Source: SIAJ01 sp963773845 (GTDB taxonomy: Bacteria > Planctomycetota > Planctomycetia > Gemmatales > Gemmataceae). From it: a stretch of DNA of 64,000 nucleotides. How positions within the stretch are numbered: the first letter of the stretch is position 1; each line of letters begins with the position of its first letter. Below are positions 52,420 through 61,010 of the stretch, piece by piece. The stretch is taken from contig CAVZCU010000017.1 in NCBI GenBank assembly GCA_963773845.1, forward strand, positions 310,001 to 374,000, written 5' to 3'. A program made the position numbers and the translations under genes. The notes below the pieces were generated by a model. It was not told where the DNA came from. It ran no database searches and saw nothing but the letters and a program-made list of their open reading frames with translations.

Positions 52420-53418
52420 ATGACGCCACCCGCACTTCTGGTCTTGATCATCGCCGCGCACTGGACGTGGATCTCCAGCCTGCCGCCGACGCCGGACTAT
52501 CTTCTACGGTCTCTCCGCGGTTTTTACGCCGAGACTGCCAAAGCGGACGGGTCGTTTCGCCCCGGCATCGACGCGGAATATGAAGGGATTTCCGATAGCG
52601 CTTACAGCGATCTGGCGCCGACCGCCTATGCCGTGGTGATCCACAAAACATTCGGCTGGAAGCTGCCCCACGAGGACAAAACCAAGGAATTCCTGCGCTC
52701 GCGCCAGCTGGAGGACGGGGCCTTTTACAACATCGCCGGCACGGTTGATCCAAAGTCGGCGGCGGGCCGGGCGTACAACACAACGATGGCGCTCATGGCC
52801 CTGCATGCTCTGGGCGAATCGCCGAAGTGCAATCCGCTGCCGGTTTTCGACGTCGTTCTCAAGGGGGACTACAAGACTCTGCCGCCGTACATGACGAGTT
52901 TTTTCCCGCTCGCTTATCTCTGCTCCGGCCGGGAGATTCCGAAAGAAGCGGACGAGAAGATTCGCGCCTTGATGGTGCAAACTGCAGATGGCTACCTGAA
53001 CGAGCACATCGCCGCCACGTTCCACGCCGCCCACTACTATCGACTGACCAATCGCGACACGCCAAAAGCGAATGCGATGCTCAAGCGCGTCCTCAGGGAT
53101 CAGAAGCCGGATGGTAGTTGGCTGCTGAATCCGCCGGCCCGCGATCGACATGCAACCTTCGACGCGGTGTTCGTGCTCAAGCAACTGGGCGGCCAGCGCG
53201 ACGATTGCCACGGTGCGATTGCGAGGGCCGCCAGCTGGGCGCTGTCATGTCGAAACCAGGACGGCGGCTTCGGCCACTTTCCTGGCAGCACTTCCGATGC
53301 GGACGCCAATTACTTCCAGATCGGCACGCTGGTAATGTCCGGCTGGCTGAAGCCCACGCAGCCGTTGCCGCCGGACGCAAAGCTGCTGGGGTGGGGGCAT
53401 TTGTTTCCGGTGAAATGA
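52420..53418 (+). CDS. Prenyltransferase/squalene-oxidase repeat (alpha-toroid) protein
   Basis: The protein is 332 residues. After a hydrophobic N-terminus (MTPPALLVLIIAAHW) come QW-like/GGT-beta repeats: GISDSAYSDLAPTAYAVVIH, RQLEDGAFYNIAGTVD, YNTTMALMALHALGE, DQKPDGSWLLNPPARDRHAT and CRNQDGGFGHFPGSTSDADA. These build an alpha-alpha toroid as in geranylgeranyl-transferase beta subunits and bacterial relatives of unknown role. The DxDD of terpene cyclases is absent. Divergent from the WD40 gene. Confidence 0.7.
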   Translation: MTPPALLVLIIAAHWTWISSLPPTPDYLLRSLRGFYAETAKADGSFRPGIDAEYEGISDSAYSDLAPTAYAVVIHKTFGWKLPHEDKTKEFLRSRQLEDGAFYNIAGTVDPKSAAGRAYNTTMALMALHALGESPKCNPLPVFDVVLKGDYKTLPPYMTSFFPLAYLCSGREIPKEADEKIRALMVQTADGYLNEHIAATFHAAHYYRLTNRDTPKANAMLKRVLRDQKPDGSWLLNPPARDRHATFDAVFVLKQLGGQRDDCHGAIARAASWALSCRNQDGGFGHFPGSTSDADANYFQIGTLVMSGWLKPTQPLPPDAKLLGWGHLFPVK

Positions 53419-53440
53419 AGGCGGATGAACGAGAGAGACA

Positions 53441-53932
53441 ATGTCAAGACGACGGAAATTGTTTTTCGTTGCTGTGATCGTCGCCGTGGCACTGTTCGCA
53501 CGGGGCTACGACCAACTGCGGACGATGACTTGGGTCGGACATACAGATCTTGAAATCGAATTCGTAGTGACTGATGCTGAAACGGGCTTGGCAATTGAAG
53601 GCGCAACAATCCGTCAAGTTGACCCCGAGGGTGGGTTGTACCACGAAGAGGGTGAAAAGTCGTTCTCGCTCAACACTGACGCTCGTGGAATGGCGCGGCG
53701 AACCTGCAAACATGTCATGTGTTCCGGTGGGCATAGCGGGCTCGGGTTTGGCGAAACGTACGGCGTTGACTTGCCTTTGTGGTACTATCAGATTTCTGCC
53801 CCAGGTTACGAGACAACTGGTGTCATTTCGTTGCACGAAATCGAAAACGTCCGCCGAGTGCAGCGCATCGGCCGGGGGCAGGCCAAACTTATCGCGCCGA
53901 CCGCGCTTCGCAAGGTCATGGCTAAAGAGTAA
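53441..53932 (+). CDS. Membrane-anchored protein with carboxypeptidase-regulatory-like domain
   Basis: The protein is 163 residues. One N-terminal helix (KLFFVAVIVAVALFARGY) anchors an all-beta domain: FVVTDAETGLAIEGATIRQV, FSLNTDARGMARRTC and YYQISAPGYETTGVISL fit the CarboxypepD_reg fold (xxxDxxTGxPIxGAxV...T.x.G). It follows the toroid gene by 22 bp and may be co-transcribed. Function unknown. Confidence 0.58.
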   Translation: MSRRRKLFFVAVIVAVALFARGYDQLRTMTWVGHTDLEIEFVVTDAETGLAIEGATIRQVDPEGGLYHEEGEKSFSLNTDARGMARRTCKHVMCSGGHSGLGFGETYGVDLPLWYYQISAPGYETTGVISLHEIENVRRVQRIGRGQAKLIAPTALRKVMAKE

Positions 53933-53963
53933 GGCTCGTGCTGTTGCGTGTGATGCCGAGGAC

Positions 53964-54053
53964 GGCGGAGGCCGAAGCGCAGCGAGGCACTGCCGTCCGA
54001 GTCGGAAGGCGCAGATCGTCGATCGGCGGCCACGCTGGGCTTCGGCCTCCGCC
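53964..54053. terminator. 15-bp inverted repeat between convergent genes
   Basis: GGCGGAGGCCGAAGC (53964-53978) and its exact complement (54039-54053) enclose a 60-base loop that itself can fold. It lies between the stops at 53932 (rightward) and 54063 (leftward), so it may terminate both. GC-rich, no T-tract. Confidence 0.4.
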
Positions 54054-54062
54054 CGCGTCGAA

Positions 54063-55573
54063 TTATCCAAGTGCAGCTTTCGTTCTCCGCACCAGGTTTG
54101 TGTCCTTCCCGCCCGAGCCTTTGAGCCAGAAGACGCTCGCTGCGAGATAGCGATCGCGCCACGCCGGCGACACGTGCGCCATAGTCCTCCAGCGCCGCCG
54201 AGCTGAACTTGTAATCGTGGGCGTCGGTCCCCTTGCGGAAGATCAACCGGCGGGCCGTGTCGGTGATCGGATGCGGATCGGGGTTGTCCTTCAGGTAGCC
54301 AAGCACCTTCCTCGCCGCCGTTGTCTTATCCTTCGAAAGATCGGCGAAGATTTCATCGACAGCGTTTGTCCCCTTAGACTTCGGCATTTCCGCTTCCAGC
54401 GCATCGAACTTGATGTCGGCGAGCTTCTCCTTGCGATTGCTCAACTCGCCACGGAAGAGCGTCAAGAATGCCGCCGCTTGTAGGAGTAAGAATCGTCGCG
54501 TCTCGTCGTCGGCCGCCGCCTCGAATGCGTAGTGCATGGCATTCGCCGTCGTGATTGAGTGCAGCGACACAATCCCCGGCCGGCGCATGAGCAATTCACC
54601 CGCCCCGCCCAGAATCGCATCCCAAACCGATTGCGCTGCGACGCCCCTGTTCAAAAGGTTGACCACCTCGGTGCTCGCCTGCACGGCGGACGCCTGTCGG
54701 AATGTCGCGAGTAAATCCGTCGCGGCCGCGGCATCGGGCTTGCCGTCCAGCCACTCCGCCCGCACCTTTTTGGCCAGCTCGCGATTCTTGCGGCCCGGCT
54801 GATCAGCGGGGTCGTCGGCTTTCGCCGGGTTGACGTTTCCGCTCGACATCAGGGCATATGTGAGTGAGCGATAGATCGGCTCCGCGTTTTGCCAGCCGAT
54901 GGTCGTCATCAGCCGCCACGTGTTGGAGGCAAAGATGATCTTGTGGCCGATCGATCGGAAGTCGCGGGGGGCATATTTCCAGAACAGTTCCGCCACCTCG
55001 TCGGCGCCCGCCGAGCGCACCAGACTGGCGACGGCCACGTCGGCGGCCTCAGCGTCCCATTTCTCCATCGCGTCGATGAATGCCCGCTTCGCATTTCGCG
55101 CGGCCGGCAGCGACGACTCTTTCACGGGCGGCATTCGCCAGCCATGGCATTCCTTGATATTCGCGGCCTGACTGGTCTTGAAGTTGTCAAAGCCCAGAAG
55201 ATCGGCAGCCAGCGCTCCGAGTCCGGGGCTGCCATGCTCGCTAAATGCGAAGCATTGACCACGAGCACCGCGTGGAACTTGAAGCCGACGCTCGGCCGTG
55301 GTTCGACATTGCGTACACCTGCCAGGAACAGGGCCGCCAGCACTTCGCGGTACGACAGGCCCTTCTTGATCCGGCTGCCCACTTCTTCGAGCAGGCGATC
55401 CTTCGGCGTTTCTTCGAGCAGGCGCACGAGCGGCTCGATCTCGGGATTGAGTTTGACGACATTGGCATCGAGTTTGGCGTCGTCCGCTGACACGGGGGAA
55501 GCTTGCCCAGCAGGCCAAGGCCGCCGAGGGCCGCGGTCGCCAAGAACTGCCGGCGATCATTGGAGAGGGACAT
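54063..55573 (-). CDS. Tat-exported protein of unknown function, three frame changes
   Basis: When joined, about 503 residues: a twin-arginine start (NDRRQFLATAALGGLGLLGK), then after a shift near 55500 VVKLNPEIEPLVRLLEETPK, SYREVLAALFLAGVRNVEP, FKFHAVLVVNASHLAS; after a shift near 55185 NFKTSQAANIKECHGWRMPP and a long helical part (HKIIFASNTWRLMTTIGWQN, SLHSITTANAMHYAFEAAAD); after a shift near 54185 VSPAWRDRYLAASVFWLKGS ending at TAA 54063. Tat signals carry folded, often cofactor-bearing proteins. Conserved-looking His residues are frequent. I have seen similar planctomycete proteins but cannot give a function. Confidence 0.6.
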
Positions 55574-55639
55574 TGACCGGACTCCGGGGAGAAGGGCGGA
55601 GCTATTGTAGTCGCCGCTTCGCAGACCATGCACTGGCAG

Positions 55640-55815
55640 CGAGCGATTGGCCTGGAGTCGATTAAGATTAAGATGATGATTACGATTAGGAAGAGGATTA
55701 AGAGCACGATTACGAGTAAGAGTAGAATGGAATCGTCAGCGACCGGTCCTTCTCTTAATCTTGATCCTGCTCTTAATCCAATTCCTAATCTTAATCCTCA
55801 TCCTAATCTTACTCC
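55640..55815. repeat. GATTAAGA-type low-complexity repeat with inverted halves
   Basis: The left half is built of 6-9-base units such as GATTAAGATTAAGATGATG and GATTACGATTAGG; the right half is the complement type (TCTTAATCTTGATCC, CCTAATCTTAATCCTCATCC). The halves (about 55660-55733 and 55748-55815) form a long imperfect hairpin around GTCAGCGACCGG. It lies upstream of the Tat gene start at 55573 and downstream of the stop at 55867. No gene is seen in 55574-55866. Confidence 0.6.
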
Positions 55816-55866
55816 ACTCGCGGTGGCTCGCTTTGCAGACGCAATTAGCCACGCGGCCATCAACAT

Positions 55867-57126
55867 TCACATGAAGTTGGGCGTATGCAGCCGCGAGATT
55901 TCTTCGGCCTGTTCGGGCGTGAATCCAGAGACTTCCAGGCGTCGCAGACGATGCTCGTGCATCTCAACGATGAGTTCGCGGACCGTGCGCACCCCCTCCC
56001 CAATTCGAGCCGGATCGAGACCGCCCGCGACCAATACCGCCAGCGCTTCCTGGATCCGGGGGCTGACTTCCGTGACCGAACTCATGACCGCGGCTCGCTG
56101 CCGCACCGCCGCGAGGAGTTCGCCATAATGCGCCGGGTTCTGAGCAAGGTAATAGCGCACATGGGCCATGCCGAAGCGCACGTGCCGGGTCTCGTCGGCC
56201 CGGGCTCGCCGGCAGACAGCAGCCGTCACCGGATCCGGAGCGTGATCCTCGATGAACTTCAAGAGATCGAGAAACGTCCCCTCGCCAAGCACCGAGAGCA
56301 GAAACGAAGCCACCGTGAAATCGTGCTGATCGAATAGCGTTTTCAAGCTCAATTGCGTCGACGCCGCCGAGTATTGCAGCCCGCCGCCATTGGCGAGCGC
56401 TCGCTTGGTGAATGCCTCGATGTGCCGAGCCTCATCCATCATCTGCGTGCACAGAAAAAACACGACCTCCGCGAATTGCGGGTTGATCCGCGGCACGAAC
56501 TTCGCCGGCACATAGAGAGCCGAGTACTCGTTCTCGGCCAGGAACGTCATGAGTTGGCAGATCGCCCGTTCGAGCGGTTCCGGCAACGGCTTCAATTCAC
56601 TCCAGGGAATGTCGCGCGAAGCATCCCATTGTCCCGCAGTTGCCTGCTCATAAAGATCGGCCACTTCGGTGGCCCAGACTTTTTCGCGGTCGTTGATGGC
56701 GAAATCGAAGACCGGTGAACCCGGTTCGACGACGGCTCCTCTGGGAGCGAGTCCCGTTGCGCCACTGGCGTGCTCCGGAACTTCCGCGACGTGCCCGACC
56801 ATCCAGTCGCGGGTGTGCATCTCGCCATCGGGCCGCAAGGGAACGCGCAGGCCCCAGTCGGGCTTCGCGATCGTCGCCGACACATCGCCTTTGCGAAAGT
56901 AGAAAGTCGACGCATCGCCCTCGGTGACCGAGCCGAGAAATGGATGTGCCATGATCCGGCACCAGGCGGGCAGATCATGATTCGTTGTGGGATCGGAAGT
57001 GCGAACGGCAATCACGGAACCAGCCGGCAATGGCTCCATCGCCTCGCGAAGCAGCATGAGCAACCCGTCGCCGACGCCCAGGGCGCCGCCGTCAATGCGT
57101 GCTGCGGGTTCGGGAAATGCAGTCAA
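55867..57126 (-). CDS. TusA-like domain fused to a ferritin-like diiron protein
   Basis: The protein is 419 residues, intact. Residues 5-80 (LLREAMEPLPAGSVIAVRTS, HDLPAWCRIMAHPFLGSV) have the TusA/SirA fold, but the position of the catalytic CPxP reads GVGD, so sulfur transfer by that Cys is lost. Residues 185-340 hold a four-helix diiron site: E198/E200 in AENEYSALY, E232 and H235 in DEARHIEAF, E282 or E284 region in VLGEGTF, E312 and H315 in DETRHVRFG. This is the R2/ferritin-like oxygenase pattern. It is downstream of PhnD-like and acyl-CoA-dehydrogenase-like genes on the same strand. Substrate unknown. Confidence 0.7.
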   Translation of the reverse strand: MTAFPEPAARIDGGALGVGDGLLMLLREAMEPLPAGSVIAVRTSDPTTNHDLPAWCRIMAHPFLGSVTEGDASTFYFRKGDVSATIAKPDWGLRVPLRPDGEMHTRDWMVGHVAEVPEHASGATGLAPRGAVVEPGSPVFDFAINDREKVWATEVADLYEQATAGQWDASRDIPWSELKPLPEPLERAICQLMTFLAENEYSALYVPAKFVPRINPQFAEVVFFLCTQMMDEARHIEAFTKRALANGGGLQYSAASTQLSLKTLFDQHDFTVASFLLSVLGEGTFLDLLKFIEDHAPDPVTAAVCRRARADETRHVRFGMAHVRYYLAQNPAHYGELLAAVRQRAAVMSSVTEVSPRIQEALAVLVAGGLDPARIGEGVRTVRELIVEMHEHRLRRLEVSGFTPEQAEEISRLHTPNFM

Positions 57127-57168
57127 CTTAGCCCCGGGGTCCTGCGTTTCGGAAGGAAAGGAGATAAT

Positions 57169-58002
57169 TCACATCCCCCACTTCGCAAATAACTCCTGCT
57201 TCTCGGCCGCGTTAAAGAGTCCCTCGTAGCCCTTCATGATTTTTGGATCGGTCGGCAGCCAGCGCTTGAGGCCTTCGAGGTCCATTAGCTCGCGCCAATT
57301 GGGATCGTCGTAGCGCATGGCGATCAATGATCTGGACCATGCATCGCCAACGTCCTTGGGAAAGTCGCCAAGCACCGTGAAGTTGCAATGGCAATAACCT
57401 GGCGACGTCCAGAACGCCCGAATCTGCTTCGGATCGACCTTACCTTCGGCCAACACCCGGGCCCAGGTCGCATCGCCAATCGGTCCGGCATCCGCCTGGT
57501 TGTCGCGTAGCGCCCGCAGCACTTCCAACTCGCTGGTCCCCGTATCGCCATGTTTGCCGACATCGAGATCGAAGCGCAACAGCGAACAATCGCGATCGAC
57601 GTCGACCCCGACTTGACTCAGGAAGTGAATTGGCAGAATCGCCGCCTGTCCGGAATCCGCCGAGCCGAGTGCCAGGCGCTTGCCACGAATGTCGGCCAGC
57701 GAATTGATCCCGCTATCGGTGCGGGCGACGAACACCGTCTTGAAGTCGGCATCGACATCGCGCATCGCCAGCGCCCGGCAATTGCCGTTTGTCCGTCGAT
57801 GGACCTTTACCCAGGCGAGGTTCGTGTTCCAGGCGATGTCGATATGGCGATCGAGCAGCGCCTGCACCTGACGATCGTAATTCGAAAAGAGCACATAATC
57901 GATCGGCGGACCGACCGCGTGGAAATAATCGCGCATCTTTTCCCAGATGGGAACGACGCGCGGATCGTAGGCAACAGCGCCGATGAGGATGGGTCGATTC
58001 AT
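57169..58002 (-). CDS. PhnD-like periplasmic-binding-fold protein without signal peptide
   Basis: The protein is 277 residues. LIGAVAYDPRVVPIWEKMRD, YDRQVQALLDRHIDIAWNTN, VFVARTDSGINSLADIRGKR, LALGSADSGQAAILPIHFLS and LRALRDNQADAGPIGDATWA are the phosphonate/phosphite-binding (PhnD) pattern. The chain starts MNRPILIGAVAYD with no secretion signal, so it probably works in the cytosol and not as an ABC importer subunit; no permease or ATPase is near. It lies 42 bp upstream of the TusA-diiron gene in the same direction. It may bind an anionic substrate or regulate the pathway. Confidence 0.72.
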   Translation of the reverse strand: MNRPILIGAVAYDPRVVPIWEKMRDYFHAVGPPIDYVLFSNYDRQVQALLDRHIDIAWNTNLAWVKVHRRTNGNCRALAMRDVDADFKTVFVARTDSGINSLADIRGKRLALGSADSGQAAILPIHFLSQVGVDVDRDCSLLRFDLDVGKHGDTGTSELEVLRALRDNQADAGPIGDATWARVLAEGKVDPKQIRAFWTSPGYCHCNFTVLGDFPKDVGDAWSRSLIAMRYDDPNWRELMDLEGLKRWLPTDPKIMKGYEGLFNAAEKQELFAKWGM

Positions 58003-58041
58003 TTGGGATGGAACCCCGCGGTGGCAGTCATGAAATTACTC

Positions 58042-58136
58042 ACCACAAAGACACAAAGATCACACAAAGAAACACAAAGTCAGAGTCAGATTGCATTCCT
58101 TCGTGCTTCTTTGTGTGATCTTTGTGTCTTTGTGGT
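58042..58136. repeat. Perfect 30-bp inverted repeat of CTTTGTG type
   Basis: ACCACAAAGACACAAAGATC and ten further bases (58042-58071) are exactly complementary to 58107-58136, around a 35-base loop. A related longer copy is at 60400-60504. The position between the acyl-CoA-dehydrogenase-like stop (58148) and the PhnD-like start (58002) means it is transcribed within the leftward operon, if they are one. Confidence 0.75.
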
Positions 58137-58147
58137 TGGATCGGTTC

Positions 58148-59280
58148 CTAAAACAACGGCAATCCCAGCACTGCCTTGCCGATGAAGTCGTAAAGCACTT
58201 CGGTCGTCGGCGCCATGATGGAGCCGGCTCGGGCGTCGCGGAAGTTGCGCTCGACAGTTAAATGGCCGCTGAACGCCGTTCCGCCACACGTTCGCATCGC
58301 CAGATCAGTCACTTGCAAAGCGGCTTCGTTCGCGGCGGCCTTGCTCTCGAGGACGGCGAGCATGGTATCCGGCTGTGGGTTTTCCATTTTGCCGGCGACA
58401 TGATCGAGGAACGCCGTCTGTGCATCAGTCATGATCTGCATCTTCGCCAACGAGCGCGAAGATTCGGCAGCGACGACAGCGCCTGGCCCATGTGTTCGAG
58501 CTTCGCCGATGACAGGTGTTGTTGCACGCCGGCCGTCGCGGCCCGACAGATGCCGACGGAAACCGCGGCGCTGCCCGAGCTGGAACCAGGGCAAAATGAT
58601 ATTGATCATGGCATCGAAGCCCTTGCCGTCGGCACTCAACTGATCGGCAGCCGCGACGGCGACATTCTTCAGGCTCATCGGCGCACTGGCGTTCCCGCGA
58701 AGACCCAGTCCAGTCCACGGGCCGGCAAGGTTGAGCCCGGCCGACCCCTTGGGCACAAAGAACAGCGTAGTTTCAATCGGTTCCTTGCCGCCGGCACTAC
58801 GTGTCGAAACGACGTAGCTATCCGCATGGCCGGCACTGGTGACCCATGATTTGTCAGCGGTAATCGAGCCGTTCTTCATCTGGCTGACCGGCGCCAAAAG
58901 TGGCTGCGCGATCCCTTTTCACTGAATGCCAGTGTCGAAAGGTGCTTGCCGGCGGCGATGTCCTTGAGCACCGCGTCGCGTTTGGCGAATTCATGAGAAC
59001 AGTTGATGACGGCCGTCCCGCAGGTGTGCATGAGATAGATCATGCCGGTCGAGGCACACTGTTCGGCAAGTTTGCTCAAGACAGCGGCAAACGTCCGCGG
59101 CCCCTGCCCGGCTCCGCCGTGCGACGGGGGAACCGTGAGCCCGAGCAGCCCCGCCTTCGCAATCGCATCGATGCTCTCCGCGGGCCAGCGCGCTTCGCGA
59201 TCGACGTCGGCGGCGTGTTTCGCCAACACGTCGCGGGCAACGGTCTCAGCCTTGCCGATCCACGTGGCGGAGTCGCTCAT
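58148..59280 (-). CDS. Acyl-CoA dehydrogenase-like flavoprotein, at least three frame changes
   Basis: Segments join to about 378 residues. N-terminal helices: WIGKAETVARDVLAKHAADV, AGLLGLTVPPSHGGAGQGPR and MIYLMHTCGTAVINC; after a shift near 58885: NGSITADKSWVTSAGHADSY and FFVPKGSAGLNLAGPW; shifts at about 58590 and 58470 surround GVQQHLSSAKLEHMGQALSS; the end has LAMRTCGGTAFSGHLTVERN and FRDARAGSIMAPTTEVLYDF. These are ACAD signatures with FAD-binding residues. Some members are flavin monooxygenases (DszC/SfnB type) acting on sulfur compounds. It is first in the leftward group with PhnD-like and diiron genes. Confidence 0.72.
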
Positions 59281-59458
59281 GGTGTTGCATCCTGGTGGAA
59301 TAGAGATGGATGGTTATAGCGTATTCTTATCGACGTGAACGGGCGGATAAGCATTCGCGATGATAAAAAACTGTTTTGCCCGTTACGCGCCTGCGGTGCG
59401 CGGTCAATGTGTAAAACGTTACCATGATGAGATGCCGGCGAGATGGACTACAAACACT

Positions 59459-59818
59459 ATGGCTCGCAAGTCCCGATGGCGGTTCTGGATACTAGCGATT
59501 GTCGTGATCGACGTACTATGCCTGCTTGGTTTTTGGGCCGACCGCCCAAAAAACGGCATCAGAGTCGAAGAACTCAAGACCGACCTTTATCGACAGATTT
59601 CCCCACGCAGCACCCGCGCAGATGTCGAGAACTGGTTTGTTTCGCACGGAATCGCATTCGGAATGATGACGGACTCCGCCGGCCGAGAAGTCGGTTTCTG
59701 TGCAACAGTTCCAAACGACTCTTGGGCAGATAATGCTGAGATTCGAATCGCGATTGAATTTGATGACAGCGGGAGGATCACAACCATCAGCATTTATCGT
59801 TTCGTTTACGACCTGTAA
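59459..59818 (+). CDS. Small membrane-anchored hypothetical protein
   Basis: The protein is 119 residues from ATG 59459 (MARKSRWRFWILAIVVIDVL). The N-terminal helix (residues 8-28) anchors an alpha/beta domain (VEELKTDLYRQISPRSTRAD, FVSHGIAFGMMTD, IAIEFDDSGRITTISIYRFV). The pattern resembles small periplasmic domains of unknown function. Divergent from the acyl-CoA-dehydrogenase-like gene. The upstream in-frame ATGs at 59360 and 59432 add unlikely sequence. Confidence 0.52.
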   Translation: MARKSRWRFWILAIVVIDVLCLLGFWADRPKNGIRVEELKTDLYRQISPRSTRADVENWFVSHGIAFGMMTDSAGREVGFCATVPNDSWADNAEIRIAIEFDDSGRITTISIYRFVYDL

Positions 59819-59962
59819 TCAATCACCGCACCCCGGTATCGCCGACAGCATTTTGTCCGCAAAGATCGCTGCCATTCAGAGGCTGTCAACGGGGGTTCGG
59901 GAACTCATGGCTTCGTAATCCTTGACGCACGCTGCGTGATAAGTTTGCGTGCATCCATTTCG

Positions 59963-60367
59963 TCATGGGATCCGTTCCCCATGAATCCAAAGCGACCAGC
60001 CAAAGAGATCGACCGCACGGCGAACGAGATGGGCAAGCAAACTCGACCAGCCAAGCGCGAGGACTGCTTCTTCGAGAATGCGATTCGAATCGAAGAACCC
60101 GGTAATGGGATGTCCGGCGATGTGCAGTTCCCAGAGCCAGTCGTGCAGGATGGCGGCCCGCGGCCAGTCCATCGGATCGAGGCCGGGGATGGACCAGAGG
60201 AACCGCGGCACGGTGGCGCCGTCAGTTTCGAATTCGGCATCGATTCGAATCACTCGGCCGTCGGCGGTTGTGTAGGTCAACGGATCATTGGGCTCGGGAA
60301 CATAGCGCCAGAGGCGATAACCGAGTTCAACGAGGCTGTAAGAGCCATGGAAGGTACCGGGGGACAT
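59963..60367 (-). CDS. DUF1353 protein (phage-type)
   Basis: The protein is 134 residues, starting MSPGTFHGSYSLVELGYRLW. FETDGATVPRFLWSIPGLDP and RAAILHDWLWELH are the DUF1353 signature, found mostly in phages and prophages and of unknown function; the conserved Asp, His and Trp look like a metal or hydrolase site. It is the last gene of the leftward set that includes a papain-like peptidase. The ATG at 60365-60367 is chosen because the longer frame runs into the inverted repeat at 60400-60504. Confidence 0.72.
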   Translation of the reverse strand: MSPGTFHGSYSLVELGYRLWRYVPEPNDPLTYTTADGRVIRIDAEFETDGATVPRFLWSIPGLDPMDWPRAAILHDWLWELHIAGHPITGFFDSNRILEEAVLALGWSSLLAHLVRRAVDLFGWSLWIHGERIP

Positions 60368-60399
60368 GGCGCACCCATGTGAAATGCGAATTGAACATG

Positions 60400-60504
60400 A
60401 AGTGCTCTCGGTGTTTCTTTTTGTGACCTTTGTGCCTTTGTGGTGAAGCAGTCGAAAGTACCACAAAGGCACAAAGGTCACACAAAGTAACACCGAGAGC
60501 ACTT
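60400..60504. repeat. 45-bp inverted repeat of CTTTGTG type (43/45 match)
   Basis: AAGTGCTCTCGGTGTT and 29 further bases (60400-60444) pair with 60460-60504 with two mismatches around a 15-base loop. The inner 28 bases are related to the repeat at 58042-58136 (CCTTTGTGCCTTTGTGG against TCTTTGTGTCTTTGTGG). It separates two leftward genes. It may be a mobile hairpin element or an RNA-stability structure. Confidence 0.75.
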
Positions 60505-60507
60505 GCT

Positions 60508-61010
60508 CTAATCTTCCTCGCTGATGCCGACATCAGTGCGGAGCAGCGGCGTTTTTGGTCCAACCCACTTCCGCGAATCTTGCGGACGGTGTCGGGGCCG
60601 ATTCTTTCTGCCCGCACATACCACTCGATGCCATTGGCGCCTTCGATCACCACGCGGGGCGTGCGGTCACCGTGTTGCGCGGGAAGGTGACAATGAATCG
60701 CATCGGCCAAGTCGCGCCGAAGTCCGGGATGATCGGAACACTTCATGCCGACCCAGAGGACCAGGTGCTTGTCGAATCGCCGCGCCGCGGCGACCGCGGC
60801 GTCGTAATCCGCGAAACAACTCATCGATTCGCGCTCGCGTTTGGCCTTGGCCAGCGCCAGCGCCGCTCGGGCTTTGGCCATGTACGGCTCGTCGCCGTGC
60901 GCTGCCGTACAGCCGCCGATGGTGAACGCCGCGAACGCCAGCCAGGCGAAGAACAAGTCGTTGCGGGCAGCGTGCGCCTGTTCAACAACATCACGGAGCA
61001 AGGAACGCAT
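60508..61010 (-). CDS. Membrane-anchored or lipoprotein-like hypothetical, possible frame change near its end
   Basis: MRSLLRDVVEQAHAARNDLF leads to a hydrophobic stretch ending FTIGGCTAAHGDEP, which could be a lipobox-like site, then KARAALALAKAKRERESMSC, a thioredoxin-like FDKHLVLWVGMKCSDHPGLR and NGIEWYVRAERIGPDTVRKI. In its own frame it would run on through the inverted repeat to 60327. A shift at the AAAAA near 60560 would end it at TAG 60508 as TDVGISEED, which looks natural. It overlaps the peptidase gene by 20 bp, suggesting coupling. Confidence 0.5.

Noticed and set aside
53806..54062. C-terminal extension of the Tat-exported protein frame over the hairpin and the gene at 53441
   Set aside because: A one-frame shift near 54185 gives a natural ending (VSPAWRDRYLAAS to TAA at 54063); the extension is Arg/Pro-rich and antisense to a credible gene.
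55640..55815. Considered as a CRISPR array
   Set aside because: Repeat units are 6-9 bases and degenerate, without regular spacers or cas genes.
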